Shown: positions 26,315 to 36,440, numbered from the stretch's first letter. The stretch is 64,000 nt of DNA from Leptolinea sp. UBA5203 (GCA_002412765.1 DHVR01000056.1:1-64000); one strand, 5' to 3'. Numbers and translations: made by a program. The notes: generated by a model not told the origin, from the letters alone.

Positions 26315-27973
26315 ATGCCACTTACTCTTCGTGAAATTTTGGATGACACTCCTTTGTTTAAAGATGCTGTCTGTGTTGCTGGGCAAAACGGCCTTAATCA
26401 TGAGGTGAAGTGGACGCATGTGATAAATGACACGGACACCATACCCTGGGTACGGGAAAATGATTTATTAATTACCAATGGCCAGGGTTTTTATCAGGAT
26501 GAACTCGCCCAGCAAAAAGTGATCAATGAAATCATTCAGGCTGGGTTGGCAGGTATAGTCATCTCGGTCGGAAAATATTTCCAAGAAATTCCAGCGAATC
26601 TCGTCAATATCGCCAATCAATCCGATTTTCCCATCATCAGTATCCCATGGACGGTAAGATTTGTAGATCTAACCCATACCATTCACGAACAGATATTAAA
26701 AGAAAAAAATACACTTACGGAACGTGTATTTAAAATTCATGATAGTTTAACCAATCTGGTTGTAGAAGGCTGTGGGTTAAGTGAGTTTGCTGCGAGCATG
26801 GCAAACATTCTTAATCGATCTATTACCATTGAAGATACCAACCTTAAAATTCTAGCCTACTCACTCATAGGGCCAACAGATGAAGTTCGTTCACGTAGTA
26901 TCGAAATCGGATATACACCTCCGGAAGTTGTAAGTTATTTGCGAAAACTGGGTGTTTTTGAGCGAATCCAAAAGGATCCCAAGCCCCAATATTTAAAACC
27001 CATTCCTGCCATGGGAATCAAGTTTGAACGCATTGTGGCTCCTATTCTGATCGGTGATCAAATTTATGGATATATCTGGATCATTGCCAATGGAGATTCG
27101 CTGACTCAATTGGATTTTCTTGCCATTGAACGTGGAGCGATTGTTGCCGCATTAATTATGAGCCGTGATATGGCAGTCTATGAAGCAGAGCAGCGCGGAA
27201 AATCCAATCTTATTGATCATTTAATTGATCCGGATGCATCAGAAATTTCTTTTCGATCTGAGGAAATCCTGGAACGTCTGGGTATGTCTGGCGATTTTCA
27301 AATTGCGAACATTATCAATATTCAAGATAACGTGACGCCAATTCGATCTATATCGCAAATTCTGATGGCGCAGATAAAGAAAGCTGGAATTCAGGCCACC
27401 ATTATTGAAAGAACAAAGAGTTTGTTAGTTATACTTAATTCAACAAAAGAAGAGACTACCCTTCGTTTTGTGGATTTATTGACAACATTTGCAAAACAGT
27501 ATGAACAACCCTGGGTCATTGGGGTGAGTTCATTAACGAACTCGATTGATAATTTTAGAAAGGCATTTAATGAAGGTGTGGATGCATCCCGTATGGGGTT
27601 TGTTTTAGGGAAAGGTCATGCTTCAACCTGGTTTTATACAAAGCTGGGATTTTTACCCTGGGTGATGGAAACACCAAAAGAAGTGATTTATTCTAATTAT
27701 TATTACCGAATCATTGAAAGTATGGATCAGTATGATAGTGAGAGAGGTTCGGAGATTCTCAAAACTTTGGAATGTTACCTCGGTTCTTTTGCTAATGCTC
27801 AGGAAGCAGCAAAAAGCCTTTTTATCCATAGGAATACTTTGCGGCAACGATTAAAAAAGATAAATGAAATTTGGAATCTCCATCTTGATGATCCATTGGA
27901 AATGTTAAATTTATTTTATGCCATCAAGATCTTTGATCTGAAAAACAAGCGTAAAAGAATTATTGGCAAATAA
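26315..27973 (+). CDS. PucR-family transcriptional regulator
   Basis: A 552-aa regulator. The N-terminal purine-catabolism regulatory (PucR) domain (about 5-130, with DNDTDTIPWVRENDLLIT) senses a ligand. A middle region (about 150-440) is GGDEF/GAF-like, and the C-terminus (about 485-540) is the HTH_30 domain with EAAKSLFIHRNTLRQRLKKI. Relatives control purine, amino acid or other catabolic genes. No purine catabolic genes flank it. Start follows CTGGAG. Its targets cannot be read here. Confidence 0.88.
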   Translation: MPLTLREILDDTPLFKDAVCVAGQNGLNHEVKWTHVINDTDTIPWVRENDLLITNGQGFYQDELAQQKVINEIIQAGLAGIVISVGKYFQEIPANLVNIANQSDFPIISIPWTVRFVDLTHTIHEQILKEKNTLTERVFKIHDSLTNLVVEGCGLSEFAASMANILNRSITIEDTNLKILAYSLIGPTDEVRSRSIEIGYTPPEVVSYLRKLGVFERIQKDPKPQYLKPIPAMGIKFERIVAPILIGDQIYGYIWIIANGDSLTQLDFLAIERGAIVAALIMSRDMAVYEAEQRGKSNLIDHLIDPDASEISFRSEEILERLGMSGDFQIANIINIQDNVTPIRSISQILMAQIKKAGIQATIIERTKSLLVILNSTKEETTLRFVDLLTTFAKQYEQPWVIGVSSLTNSIDNFRKAFNEGVDASRMGFVLGKGHASTWFYTKLGFLPWVMETPKEVIYSNYYYRIIESMDQYDSERGSEILKTLECYLGSFANAQEAAKSLFIHRNTLRQRLKKINEIWNLHLDDPLEMLNLFYAIKIFDLKNKRKRIIGK

Positions 27974-28048
27974 TGAATATTCATATATGATTAATAATTA
28001 AACAATAATGAAGGGTATAATTATCGAACGTTGAATTGGAGGTGAGGT

Positions 28049-28840
28049 GTGGATATTGTAAATATTCTTGTGATCGAGGATGATGAAATTGTAGCTCGTA
28101 CTATAGAACGCAGTCTTCGGGGGCAAGAGTTCCGGGTGACAATTGCGAACAGTGGTGTAGAAGGTTTAAAAATAGCCCACCGACAACCAACCGATTTAGT
28201 GATTTTAGATATTATTATGCCTGGCATGGATGGATACACAGTATGCCGGGAGATGAGAGCTGATCCACTTCTTTCTGAAGTACCTATTCTATTTTTGACT
28301 GCCAAGGCAAAAGATGAAGATCGAATTGCTGGTTTTTTGGCAGGTGCCGATGATTACTTAAGCAAACCCTTTAACATTGATGAATTGATCCTGCGTATAC
28401 GTGCAATTTTACGGCGGGTTAAAAATCATCCGCGTATCGAACCCGCCGAAGCTTTGCCTGCGCCTCCAGTTGGGATTCTTACCCCAAAAGCAGATAAACA
28501 GGGAAAATCACAGATCACGGTTGGTGAGTATCTACTCAATGTGCGTACCTATGAATTGCATACTCCATTTAGAGGGCGAGTTAGGCTAACACCTGTCCAA
28601 TTCGATCTCTTATACCATTTGATGAGTCACCCCGGAGAAATATATTCTCCCGCAAGGTTGTTGGATGAAGTATGGGATTATCCATCGGATGCAGGCAGCC
28701 CTGATTTGGTCCGTGTGCATATCAAGAATTTGCGAGAACGAATAGAGTTGGATGCACGGAATCCGAAGTTTATTCAAACAATAGCCGGCTATGGATATAC
28801 AGTCCGATCAGAGGAAGATGACGACGGTTTGGTCGCATAG
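28049..28840 (+). CDS. OmpR/PhoB-family response regulator
   Basis: A 263-aa protein using a GTG start at 28049, just after GGAGGTGAGG. The receiver domain (1-125) has acidic residues EDDE and the phospho-acceptor Asp in LVILDIIMPGMDG; the lysine is in DYLSKPFN. A linker of about 50 residues leads to a winged-helix domain (about 165-255, with LTPVQFDLLYHLM). It lies 5 bp before the REC-PAS-kinase gene and about 4 kb before flbD. It probably receives phosphate from the intact kinase encoded at 30733. Confidence 0.93.
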   Translation: MDIVNILVIEDDEIVARTIERSLRGQEFRVTIANSGVEGLKIAHRQPTDLVILDIIMPGMDGYTVCREMRADPLLSEVPILFLTAKAKDEDRIAGFLAGADDYLSKPFNIDELILRIRAILRRVKNHPRIEPAEALPAPPVGILTPKADKQGKSQITVGEYLLNVRTYELHTPFRGRVRLTPVQFDLLYHLMSHPGEIYSPARLLDEVWDYPSDAGSPDLVRVHIKNLRERIELDARNPKFIQTIAGYGYTVRSEEDDDGLVA

Positions 28841-28845
28841 CTAAG

Positions 28846-30690
28846 ATGGCAGAGAATTATTCTGTTTTGCTTGTTGAAGATAATTTTGACCAAGCGTTAA
28901 TGGTTCAGGATTTTTTACGCTTGGAAGGCAGATATGATGTTGAGTGGGCCCGGGATATAAAACAGACCTGGAGCTTATTAAGCCGTAAAGTATTTGATGT
29001 AATTTTGATGGATTACCGTCTTCCAGATGGTAATGGAATCGATTTTCTTAAGGCTTATTTTCAGTTACCATATGAAACCCCGGTTATTATGGTTACAGGC
29101 GAGGGGGACGAGCAGATTGCAGTCAAGACAATACAATTAGGGGCTCTAGATTATATTGTCAAACGTGGTTCATTCTACCTGTCTCTTCCACCGGTGATAG
29201 AGAAAACAGTTCGGGAATTCAATTTACAAAAATCGGTAAAAGATTCCATCAACAAAATTAAATATCAAGCCTTGTTATTAAATAATGTTCGTGATTCGGT
29301 TGTAGTTTGGAACCTGGAAGGGAAAATCACGTTTATTAATCAGGTGGCACAAAAAATGGTTGGTTATGGTTTAGAAACTGACCAGGAAATTGCCGAAGTT
29401 TACGTGAATAAATTTATTCCACCTATTGAATTAGATCAAATAAATAACTTTGTCAATAAAGAAGTCGAAAGGCAGATTATTGATGGGATTGAATATCCAC
29501 ATGTTAGTTCAAAAATTACCACATTATTTGATGGTGACCAGCTTGTTGGGTATATGGATGTTCTAAGGGATATTAGTGAGATCAAAAAGAATGAATACGA
29601 ATTAAAAAAACTTTCCAGAGCAATAGAGAATAGTGCAGAAAGTGTGATAATTACAGATTCATTGGGAAAAATCGAATATGTAAACCCAGCATTTGAAAAA
29701 ATGAGTGGGTATCCAATGGATTCGGTTGTTTCTCACTATATTTATCATATCCGGGGGATCAGTCAAGCTGATTTTAATGAATTTATTACCCATATTGAAA
29801 ATGGGGAAACCTATCAATATGAGGGCTCTTACCAAACCTATGAATCGAACAATAAGTACTCTGTTGAAGAACTCATTACACCGGTGTTTACATCGGATCA
29901 AAAGATGTCAAATATTATTTTCACTGCCCGTGATAACGCACAGCGCAAAAAGATGCAATTAGAAATTGATCAAGCCAAAGAAAAATTAAGTGAATCCACC
30001 CGTTTGGCTGCAATTGGAGAGTTGTCTTCCGGTGTTGCTCATCGAATCTATAATCCCTTAACTTCCATTATTGCAAATGCACAAATGCTTTCCAAGGCGA
30101 AAGTTTCATGCGAAGAGAGTGTGGAAATTATCGAGGATATTGAAAAAGCTGGTTGGACAGCACAAAATGTTGTTCAACAATTACTGATGTTTTCAAAGCC
30201 AGATATTGGTTCTTTAAAAGAAATTTCCATTAATGAGAGCATTCAAAACGCAATACTACTGGTAGGTGGACAGATCAATGCCGATAGAATTCAGATTGAA
30301 ACATCCTTCGAAGAAAATCAGCCGATAATTTATGGCAATCAAAGACAATTGGAAGACCTTTGGGTCAACTTATTATTATTATCGAAGGATGCCATCCAGT
30401 GTGAAACTGATCGAATCATTAGAATCAGTAGTTTCAGGGTAGATCCTGAAACGATTGAGGTGAAAATATCAGATCCGGGAATTCCGATTCCCGCTGAACA
30501 CCTTGATTATATTTTTGAACCAGATTTTGTTGGATATGACCGGAGCAGGGGATCCGGATTGGAGTTAAGTATTTGTAGAGAAATAGTCCGACAGCATAAT
30601 GGAACCATTAATGTGGAAAGTTCAGTAGAGCAGACCACTTTTTGGGTCAACATTCCATTGAATATTGCTCCATACGCTGATGGGAAATAA
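28846..30690 (+). CDS. REC-PAS-PAS histidine kinase-like protein with a degenerate ATPase domain
   Basis: A 614-aa protein with no membrane segment. It has a receiver domain (1-125, phospho-acceptor D56), two PAS domains (about 140-250 and 255-370) and a HisKA-like segment with His399 in GVAHRIYNP, where HEINNP is usual. The ATPase domain departs from consensus in every box. The N-box reads NLLLLS (508-513) instead of NLLxNA, the G1 box is DPGIP, and G2 reads GSGLELS. It is probably unable to bind ATP well and may act as a phosphate sink, phosphatase or scaffold for the intact kinase downstream. Confidence 0.85.
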   Translation: MAENYSVLLVEDNFDQALMVQDFLRLEGRYDVEWARDIKQTWSLLSRKVFDVILMDYRLPDGNGIDFLKAYFQLPYETPVIMVTGEGDEQIAVKTIQLGALDYIVKRGSFYLSLPPVIEKTVREFNLQKSVKDSINKIKYQALLLNNVRDSVVVWNLEGKITFINQVAQKMVGYGLETDQEIAEVYVNKFIPPIELDQINNFVNKEVERQIIDGIEYPHVSSKITTLFDGDQLVGYMDVLRDISEIKKNEYELKKLSRAIENSAESVIITDSLGKIEYVNPAFEKMSGYPMDSVVSHYIYHIRGISQADFNEFITHIENGETYQYEGSYQTYESNNKYSVEELITPVFTSDQKMSNIIFTARDNAQRKKMQLEIDQAKEKLSESTRLAAIGELSSGVAHRIYNPLTSIIANAQMLSKAKVSCEESVEIIEDIEKAGWTAQNVVQQLLMFSKPDIGSLKEISINESIQNAILLVGGQINADRIQIETSFEENQPIIYGNQRQLEDLWVNLLLLSKDAIQCETDRIIRISSFRVDPETIEVKISDPGIPIPAEHLDYIFEPDFVGYDRSRGSGLELSICREIVRQHNGTINVESSVEQTTFWVNIPLNIAPYADGK

Positions 30691-30732
30691 GCATACTTCT
30701 TGCAATACTGGTATTCCTTTATGGGTGAGACA

Positions 30733-32808
30733 ATGGTTTATGATCTTGAAAAACAATTCGATAAAATAGAAAATCATCTTTGGGATGTATTCAAACATAA
30801 CAATGATTTCAGTTCTGCGATCGTTGAAACCCTTACGATTGCCAGAGAGAGCTTGAATTGCAAGAACATTCTTGTGTATCATCAGTCTGATAGTCACAAC
30901 GATTTATTTACAATTGATTCGATTTCCCCAGACGAAAAAGAAAATATCATGCAAGCATTGCTTGAGACAGATCGGGAAAAACGATTTTTTGTGATTAAGT
31001 CTAAAAAAGATCTTCTTGGAATAAGTAATTATGCTGCATGTTCATTAAAGATCGGAACATTTGACCGTGGATGGGTGTTATTTGAGAATATTGCAGGGGA
31101 AGAATTAGAAGGGGATGAATTTATTCAAAAGTTATGTACCTTCCTTGAAAGAATTATCAGGGTTAGTAACATATCAAGTGGTACTGTGCAACAAAACTAC
31201 ATGAGCAGCATCCTTGACAATGTATTTTCTGAGTCAAAAATTCGTGTAGGCCTCGAAGAAATTCAATTAAGACTTGTTACTGAGATCCGCAATGCATTTT
31301 CTAGTGAAGCTGGGACAATTGCATTCATTGATTATAATTCCGGTGGATTAATATTAAAAAAGAGCCTCATCTCAAGCCCAGAATGGGTTTGTAGTGTCAG
31401 CGCAGAACCTGGCGAGGGATTATTAGGAAAGTGTATCGGTCAAAACAACGCAATCATGGTTAATGATTGCAGTATAAATAAAATTTTCAGAGAAGAAGTT
31501 GACGGTATACCCGGTTTACAGACCCGCTCATTATTGTATGTGCCAATATCTATTGGTGATATTGTCATTGGTGCATTGGGTTTGCATAATAAGAAATATG
31601 TACAATTTCAGACATCGGACAAAGATTTACTGATCAATATTTCAAAGACAATAGCAATATATTTATTTTATTTGCAAATCATTCAACAATTGCAGGTGCA
31701 AAATGCTGATCTGGAAGCTAAAAATTGGGAATTGGTTAATTCCAGAAATACCTTGCGCACCCTTTTTGATAATATTCCAGATTCAGTTTATATTATAGAT
31801 CGAAAATATCGACTCAATGCTGTCAACATGGCTCGATCTCAAAGAGCGGTAAAAGAACCCCGACATGTTGTTGGAAAATTGTGTTTTGAGGCATTGTATG
31901 GAAGGGACAGTGTTTGTCCTGGTTGTCTGGTTGAGAAAATGTTCTTCAGAAAAGAAATCACCCATCGGATCAACCGGGAGTGGGATGAAACAGGGGAAGC
32001 CTCTGAATGGACAATTGATGCTTATCCAATCTTCGATGATGAAAATGACGTAGTAAAAGCCATCTTGTTCGAGCGGGATGTTACAGAAAAAAATCGCCTC
32101 GAAACTATTATTGCCCAATCTGAAAAATTAGCTGCCGTTGGACAATTAGCTGCCGGCATTGCACATGAAATCAATAATCCCTTGACTGTGATTTTAGCTA
32201 ACGCTCAATTACTACAACGGGAGATGTTGGGTGCAAATGAGGAATGGTCTGAGTCTGTGGACCTGATCTATAAGGCTGGATCCAGAGCCTTGTATGTGGT
32301 TCGGAATTTATTAGATTTTGCCCGAAAAGAAAAATACGATTTTGTGCCAACGAATATCAATGGGACCATTGACAGGGCAGTTGAGATGGTCAAGCATGAA
32401 TTAATTCAACGATCCGTGCAATTGGAATTTGATGCAGACGAGGATTTACCCGATGTTATGGCCAGTGCGGATCATTTACATGGCCTTTGGCTGAATATTA
32501 TCATCAATGCGATTGATGCCTCTGATTCTGGTCAACTAAATAATCGCAAGGGTTTAATCCAAATCAAAACCAGCCATGACAATAAATATGTTCGCGTAAA
32601 AATTTCTGACAATGGTATGGGCATGTCACCGGATAAACTGAAGCGCATCTTTGAGCCATTTTATACTACCAAGGAGCCGAACCGTGGAACCGGGCTGGGA
32701 TTGTCTGTTTCACATCGGGTTATACGGCAGCATGGTGGTGATGTACAGGTGGAAAGCGAATTGAATGTTGGAACTACCTTTGTAGTCTTGCTTCCAATTT
32801 ACCGTTAA
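30733..32808 (+). CDS. GAF-PAS sensor histidine kinase
   Basis: A 691-aa cytoplasmic kinase. After an unassigned N-terminus (about 1-160) there is a GAF domain (about 175-335), a PAS domain (about 345-450) with a Cys cluster (CFEALYGRDSVCPGC), and an intact kinase core. The H-box is GIAHEINNPLT, the N-box NIIINAIDA, G1 ISDNGMGMS and G2 RGTGLGLS. I chose the ATG at 30733, preceded by GGGTGAG, over the frame start at 30700. It is the last gene before the flagellar locus (119 bp to flbD), so it may control flagellar transcription together with the OmpR-type regulator, by inference. Confidence 0.85.
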   Translation: MVYDLEKQFDKIENHLWDVFKHNNDFSSAIVETLTIARESLNCKNILVYHQSDSHNDLFTIDSISPDEKENIMQALLETDREKRFFVIKSKKDLLGISNYAACSLKIGTFDRGWVLFENIAGEELEGDEFIQKLCTFLERIIRVSNISSGTVQQNYMSSILDNVFSESKIRVGLEEIQLRLVTEIRNAFSSEAGTIAFIDYNSGGLILKKSLISSPEWVCSVSAEPGEGLLGKCIGQNNAIMVNDCSINKIFREEVDGIPGLQTRSLLYVPISIGDIVIGALGLHNKKYVQFQTSDKDLLINISKTIAIYLFYLQIIQQLQVQNADLEAKNWELVNSRNTLRTLFDNIPDSVYIIDRKYRLNAVNMARSQRAVKEPRHVVGKLCFEALYGRDSVCPGCLVEKMFFRKEITHRINREWDETGEASEWTIDAYPIFDDENDVVKAILFERDVTEKNRLETIIAQSEKLAAVGQLAAGIAHEINNPLTVILANAQLLQREMLGANEEWSESVDLIYKAGSRALYVVRNLLDFARKEKYDFVPTNINGTIDRAVEMVKHELIQRSVQLEFDADEDLPDVMASADHLHGLWLNIIINAIDASDSGQLNNRKGLIQIKTSHDNKYVRVKISDNGMGMSPDKLKRIFEPFYTTKEPNRGTGLGLSVSHRVIRQHGGDVQVESELNVGTTFVVLLPIYR

Positions 32809-32852
32809 CACTTTTTTAGCTTCTCTTTATATTCCTTTCACACACTCTTTAT

Positions 32853-32880
32853 TCGACAAAATCCAGTGCCATGATAAATT
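32853..32880 (+). promoter_or_regulatory. Possible sigma-70 promoter for the flbD-led flagellar operon
   Basis: TCGACA (32853-32858) and TAAATT (32875-32880) are 16 bp apart, 9 of 12 consensus positions. No sigma-28 element is visible in this gap. Confidence 0.4.
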
Positions 32881-32927
32881 GAAACCGTGGAAGAACGGAT
32901 TAATTATTATTTCATTGGACAGGCGCT

Positions 32928-33137
32928 ATGATATTGCTCACACGGTTAAATGGATCAAAATTGTATATAAACGCGGAAAAAGTACTGACTGTAGAGGGAA
33001 CGCCGGATACAATCATCACTTTAGTGGATAATGTTAAGTATTTAGTAAAAGAAGCGCCTGACACTGTAGTCGCAAAAATACTTGATTATCAGCAACGTGT
33101 TCATAACCCTGAGCTATATTTAATCAAGGAGAAGTAG
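32928..33137 (+). CDS. flbD: Flagellar protein FlbD
   Basis: A 69-aa small protein, about the family length. It starts MILLTRLNGSKLYINAEKVLTVEGTPDTIITL, the recognisable FlbD pattern. FlbD is encoded next to motA in Bacillus, spirochetes and other bacteria and is of uncertain function. It is the first gene of the large flagellar cluster and is separated from motA by 1 bp. Confidence 0.9.
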   Translation: MILLTRLNGSKLYINAEKVLTVEGTPDTIITLVDNVKYLVKEAPDTVVAKILDYQQRVHNPELYLIKEK

Positions 33138-33138
33138 T

Positions 33139-33939
33139 ATGGACTTAGCATCAGTTGGTGGCATCGCACTGGGACTCATAATTGTTGTTGTGGTTATGAT
33201 TATGGATGGTGGTTCGCCAGCAGAATTATTTCACCACTCCGCACCAATCATCTTAACTTTGGGTGGATCTGCTGCTATTGCAACAGTGACGGGTCCATTA
33301 GAAGTAATATTTAATATCCCCAAGTATTTTCGTATAACGTTTATGAAAAATAAATATGATGAGATCGAAACTATTGGACAAATTGCCTCCATGGCTGATA
33401 AAGCCAGACGTGAAGGGCTACTGGCTTTGGAAGATGAAAGTAAAAAAGTAACGGATAGTTTTCTACGTAAGGGTATTATGCTTGTTGTGGATGGTATTGA
33501 GCCTGCTCAGGTTCAATCCATTTTGGAATTGGAAATTAATCAGATGAAGCAGCGGCATGAGATTGGCATCAACTGGTTTGTTGCTGCAGGTGGTTTTGCG
33601 CCTACATTTGGTATTATCGGTACTGTCATGGGCTTGATCAGTGTGTTAAAGCAGTTATCGGATCCTGAACAATTGGCAATCTCCATTGCCAGCGCTTTCC
33701 TGGCAACGTTATGGGGTTTACTCTCTGCAAATATGATCTGGTTACCAATTGGTGGAAAACTAAGTGCGCGCAATTACGAAGAAGTATCCTATCGAAAAAT
33801 GTTGATGGAAGGTATTTTATCCTTACAGGCAGGAGAAAATCCCCGATTAATTAAGGAGAAATTATTAACATTCTTGGCGCCTAGTAGGCGGGAAAAGGCA
33901 TTGGCAAAATCAAGTCCAGCTCCGGAGTCTAAAGCATGA
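33139..33939 (+). CDS. motA: Flagellar motor stator protein MotA
   Basis: A 266-aa stator subunit with four membrane segments and a cytoplasmic loop (about 80-165). The C-terminal helices carry GGFAPTFGIIGTVMGLI and LATLWGLLSANMIWLPIGGKL, conserved in MotA/PomA. With MotB it forms the ion channel that turns the rotor through FliG. It overlaps motB by 4 bp (ATGA). Whether it uses H+ or Na+ cannot be decided from this sequence. Confidence 0.95.
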   Translation: MDLASVGGIALGLIIVVVVMIMDGGSPAELFHHSAPIILTLGGSAAIATVTGPLEVIFNIPKYFRITFMKNKYDEIETIGQIASMADKARREGLLALEDESKKVTDSFLRKGIMLVVDGIEPAQVQSILELEINQMKQRHEIGINWFVAAGGFAPTFGIIGTVMGLISVLKQLSDPEQLAISIASAFLATLWGLLSANMIWLPIGGKLSARNYEEVSYRKMLMEGILSLQAGENPRLIKEKLLTFLAPSRREKALAKSSPAPESKA

Positions 33940-34712
33940 GCAGCCATGGCGGCGGGAATGACCGTTGGCTGGTTAGTTATGCTGACTTCATTACACTATT
34001 AATGGTGCTTTTTGTTGTTCTGTATTCGATGGGACAAACTGACCTGAAAAAGTATAAGGAGTTATCAGCAGCCTTTACCAGTGCGTTTGGGGGTGGTCCG
34101 ATGCGCGTAGTCGATCCTAGTATTAATCAGAGTTCCGGTCAGTCCGAAAGTATGGAAACGGCTCCTATCATTGTCCCTGGGTTACCCATGGCGTCGAATA
34201 TGGAAAATGACGTTGCCAACAATATCAGCGATATGCTTGTCCAGGCGAACCTAGACAGCGATATCAGTATTCAAAAAAATATTGAAGGGGTGCTTATATC
34301 GTTAAGCGAAAAGTTATTGTTTGTTCCTGGGTCAGCCGATTTACTCTCTCCTGAAGCCTATCTAGTTCTGGATAGAATTGTGGAAATGATTGCGCCATTG
34401 GAAAATGACATTAAAGTAGTTGGGCATACGGATAACACACAACCTACTGATCCTCGCTATGCGGATAACATGCAGTTGTCTCTTGCAAGGGCGTATACCA
34501 TTACAACGTACTTTCAGCAGAAAGGAATTGACCCAACCCGGATTATTGCTTCCGGCAGGGGTGAATACCAGCCGATCTTTCCGAATGATACTACTGAAAA
34601 CCGAGCTTTAAATAGCAGAGCAGAGTTGATAATTGTTTATTCACAAAACGTTGATGTAATTAACCTTGATATCACAAATAGTGTTATTGGTGATACGGGT
34701 ATAAATCCTTAG
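33936..34712 (+). CDS. motB: Flagellar motor stator protein MotB
   Basis: A 258-aa protein. The N-terminal membrane helix contains SYADFITLLMVLFVVLYSM, with the ion-carrying Asp at residue 17. The C-terminal OmpA-like peptidoglycan-binding domain (about 125-235) has VVGHTDNTQP and LSLARAYTI, and ends NRALNSRAELII (usual NRRVEI). It pins the stator to peptidoglycan. ATGA overlap with motA indicates coupling. Presence of an OmpA-like domain is compatible with a peptidoglycan-bearing cell wall. Confidence 0.94.
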   Translation: MSSHGGGNDRWLVSYADFITLLMVLFVVLYSMGQTDLKKYKELSAAFTSAFGGGPMRVVDPSINQSSGQSESMETAPIIVPGLPMASNMENDVANNISDMLVQANLDSDISIQKNIEGVLISLSEKLLFVPGSADLLSPEAYLVLDRIVEMIAPLENDIKVVGHTDNTQPTDPRYADNMQLSLARAYTITTYFQQKGIDPTRIIASGRGEYQPIFPNDTTENRALNSRAELIIVYSQNVDVINLDITNSVIGDTGINP

Positions 34713-34722
34713 GGAGTTAACC

Positions 34723-35370
34723 ATGAGTGACGCAAACCAAGAGAAAATCGAGAAACGAGGTGGTTTTGGCGCTATCCTAAATCTGGTATTAAAAATACTG
34801 GTTGGTTTGGTTTTGGCTACCACTGTATTAACTAATTTATTTTTAGTCTATATAGTCGTAGCACCAGATACATTGCCAAAACCATTTTATTTACAATATA
34901 AAGGCGATGCTTCTTCGGTCACGAATTCACCGCCCGCGACTTCAATGAATAACGGGGGAACTGCTGTAGAACATCCCGTGGTTGCACCGGCAGAAGTCCA
35001 CACGATTGTAGCTGGCGAAGGAATTTTTATCGATACTGGAACCAAAATCGTTAATTTGGCGGACCAGGGCGGCCGTAAATTTATTCGTGTCAACGTAGTG
35101 GTTGAATTTGCGCCGAAAAGTACGGAATATCTAACCATGGCTGAAGAATTAAAAACAGAATATTTAAATACCTTCACCTCTGAGATAAACACCAAACTTC
35201 CAGTGATCAATGACATTATCATTACACAAATATCGACTAAAGATTTTGCAGCAATTTACACTGCAGATGGAAAAGAGTTATTACGCTCTGAACTTATTGC
35301 GATATTAAATGAGAAGTTATCCGACAACACCGTTTTGAATGTGTATTTCACCGAATTTGTAATGCAATAA
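34723..35370 (+). CDS. fliL: Flagellar basal-body-associated protein FliL
   Basis: A 215-aa protein with a short cytoplasmic N-terminus, one membrane helix (about 20-45, ILVGLVLATTVLTNLFLVYIV) and an extracytoplasmic stomatin-like domain (about 90-215). The position between motB and fliM and the C-terminal FTEFVMQ ending are typical of FliL. FliL rings the stator and supports torque. It is somewhat longer than the usual 140-180 aa, because of a Ser/Pro/Thr-rich linker after the helix. Confidence 0.85.
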   Translation: MSDANQEKIEKRGGFGAILNLVLKILVGLVLATTVLTNLFLVYIVVAPDTLPKPFYLQYKGDASSVTNSPPATSMNNGGTAVEHPVVAPAEVHTIVAGEGIFIDTGTKIVNLADQGGRKFIRVNVVVEFAPKSTEYLTMAEELKTEYLNTFTSEINTKLPVINDIIITQISTKDFAAIYTADGKELLRSELIAILNEKLSDNTVLNVYFTEFVMQ

Positions 35371-35384
35371 GGGAGTAGGTATTC

Positions 35385-36440
35385 ATGCTGACTCAATCAG
35401 AGATTGATGCACTATTAACCGGCGCTATTGAAATTGAACAATCCGAATCCAAGGAGGGGGTCAATTTAGCGCAGTTAATGGGTAAATCTGATTCTGTAGT
35501 GGATGAGAGCAACGAGGAAAAAGTTGTCCGTCCATATAATTTCTGGTCCCCCGATCGTTTTTCGAAGGACCAGATGCGTGCTGTTGAGCTTGTGCATGAA
35601 GAGCTGGCTGAACGTCTAACCAATTCGCTGCCATCGTTCTTACATACGAATTTACGCCCCCGAGTTGTGCATACAGAACAGGGTCGCTTTCATGATTTTA
35701 TTAATGATCTTTCACCCAATAGTCTGTATCATATGATTACACTGTCTCCATTACCGGGGCAGATTGTACTAACTATCAGCCCAGAAGTAAGTAACCTGAT
35801 CCTGGAACAACGATTGGGCGGGCAATCCGATAAAAAAATGGTCAATCATGTTTTAACCGAGATCGATCAATCGTTATTGCATGACTTGGTCGAAAATATG
35901 CTTAATGACATTAAAGCATCCTGGAGCAAGGTTGTCGCTGTTGAGCCAAAACTGGTTGATAGTACAGTAAACCAGCATTGGGTTCAAATGATGGTCGGTA
36001 ATGAACGGGTGATGACCATTGCATTTGAAATTGTCATGCAGCAGGTCACAGGAACGATGAGTTTCTATATTCCATTTTCCATGCTGAAACCGGTGATATC
36101 TCATCTGAACCCCCATACGATTATCACAGGGCGGAAGGAACAATTTTCTGACCCTAAAGCTTTGATCATCAATATGGAAAACCTTAAGAGAATTTCTTTA
36201 CCCTTAAGAATCATTCTTGGGAATGCCAATATTAAATTTGAAGAGCTGGTGCACTTAAAAGCGGGTGATGTCATTGTATTGGATACATTTGCAAATCAGG
36301 AAATCAACATAAAAGTTGCTGGACAAAACAGATTCAAGGGTAAAGTAGGCAAGGTTGGAAAGCGAATGGGGATCAAATTAACAGGCAAGGTTGAAGCAGA
36401 TAATTCACTCTTTGACAACCTACTAGAGGAGAGAAACTAA
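35385..36440 (+). CDS. fliM: Flagellar motor switch protein FliM
   Basis: A 351-aa C-ring protein. The N-terminus LTQSEIDALLTG is the CheY-P-binding EIDALL motif. The middle domain has LSPNSLYHMI and the C-terminal SPOA domain spans about 270-345. FliM joins FliG to FliN in the rotor. Its 3' end overlaps the fliN start (TAATGG). The CheY-binding motif indicates chemotactic control of rotation even though no che genes are in view. Confidence 0.95.
   Translation: MLTQSEIDALLTGAIEIEQSESKEGVNLAQLMGKSDSVVDESNEEKVVRPYNFWSPDRFSKDQMRAVELVHEELAERLTNSLPSFLHTNLRPRVVHTEQGRFHDFINDLSPNSLYHMITLSPLPGQIVLTISPEVSNLILEQRLGGQSDKKMVNHVLTEIDQSLLHDLVENMLNDIKASWSKVVAVEPKLVDSTVNQHWVQMMVGNERVMTIAFEIVMQQVTGTMSFYIPFSMLKPVISHLNPHTIITGRKEQFSDPKALIINMENLKRISLPLRIILGNANIKFEELVHLKAGDVIVLDTFANQEINIKVAGQNRFKGKVGKVGKRMGIKLTGKVEADNSLFDNLLEERN

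Noticed and set aside
32809..32927. Sigma-28 promoter for the flbD-motA operon
   Set aside because: No TAAAG-N11-CGATAA pair was found; only a weak sigma-70-type candidate remains.
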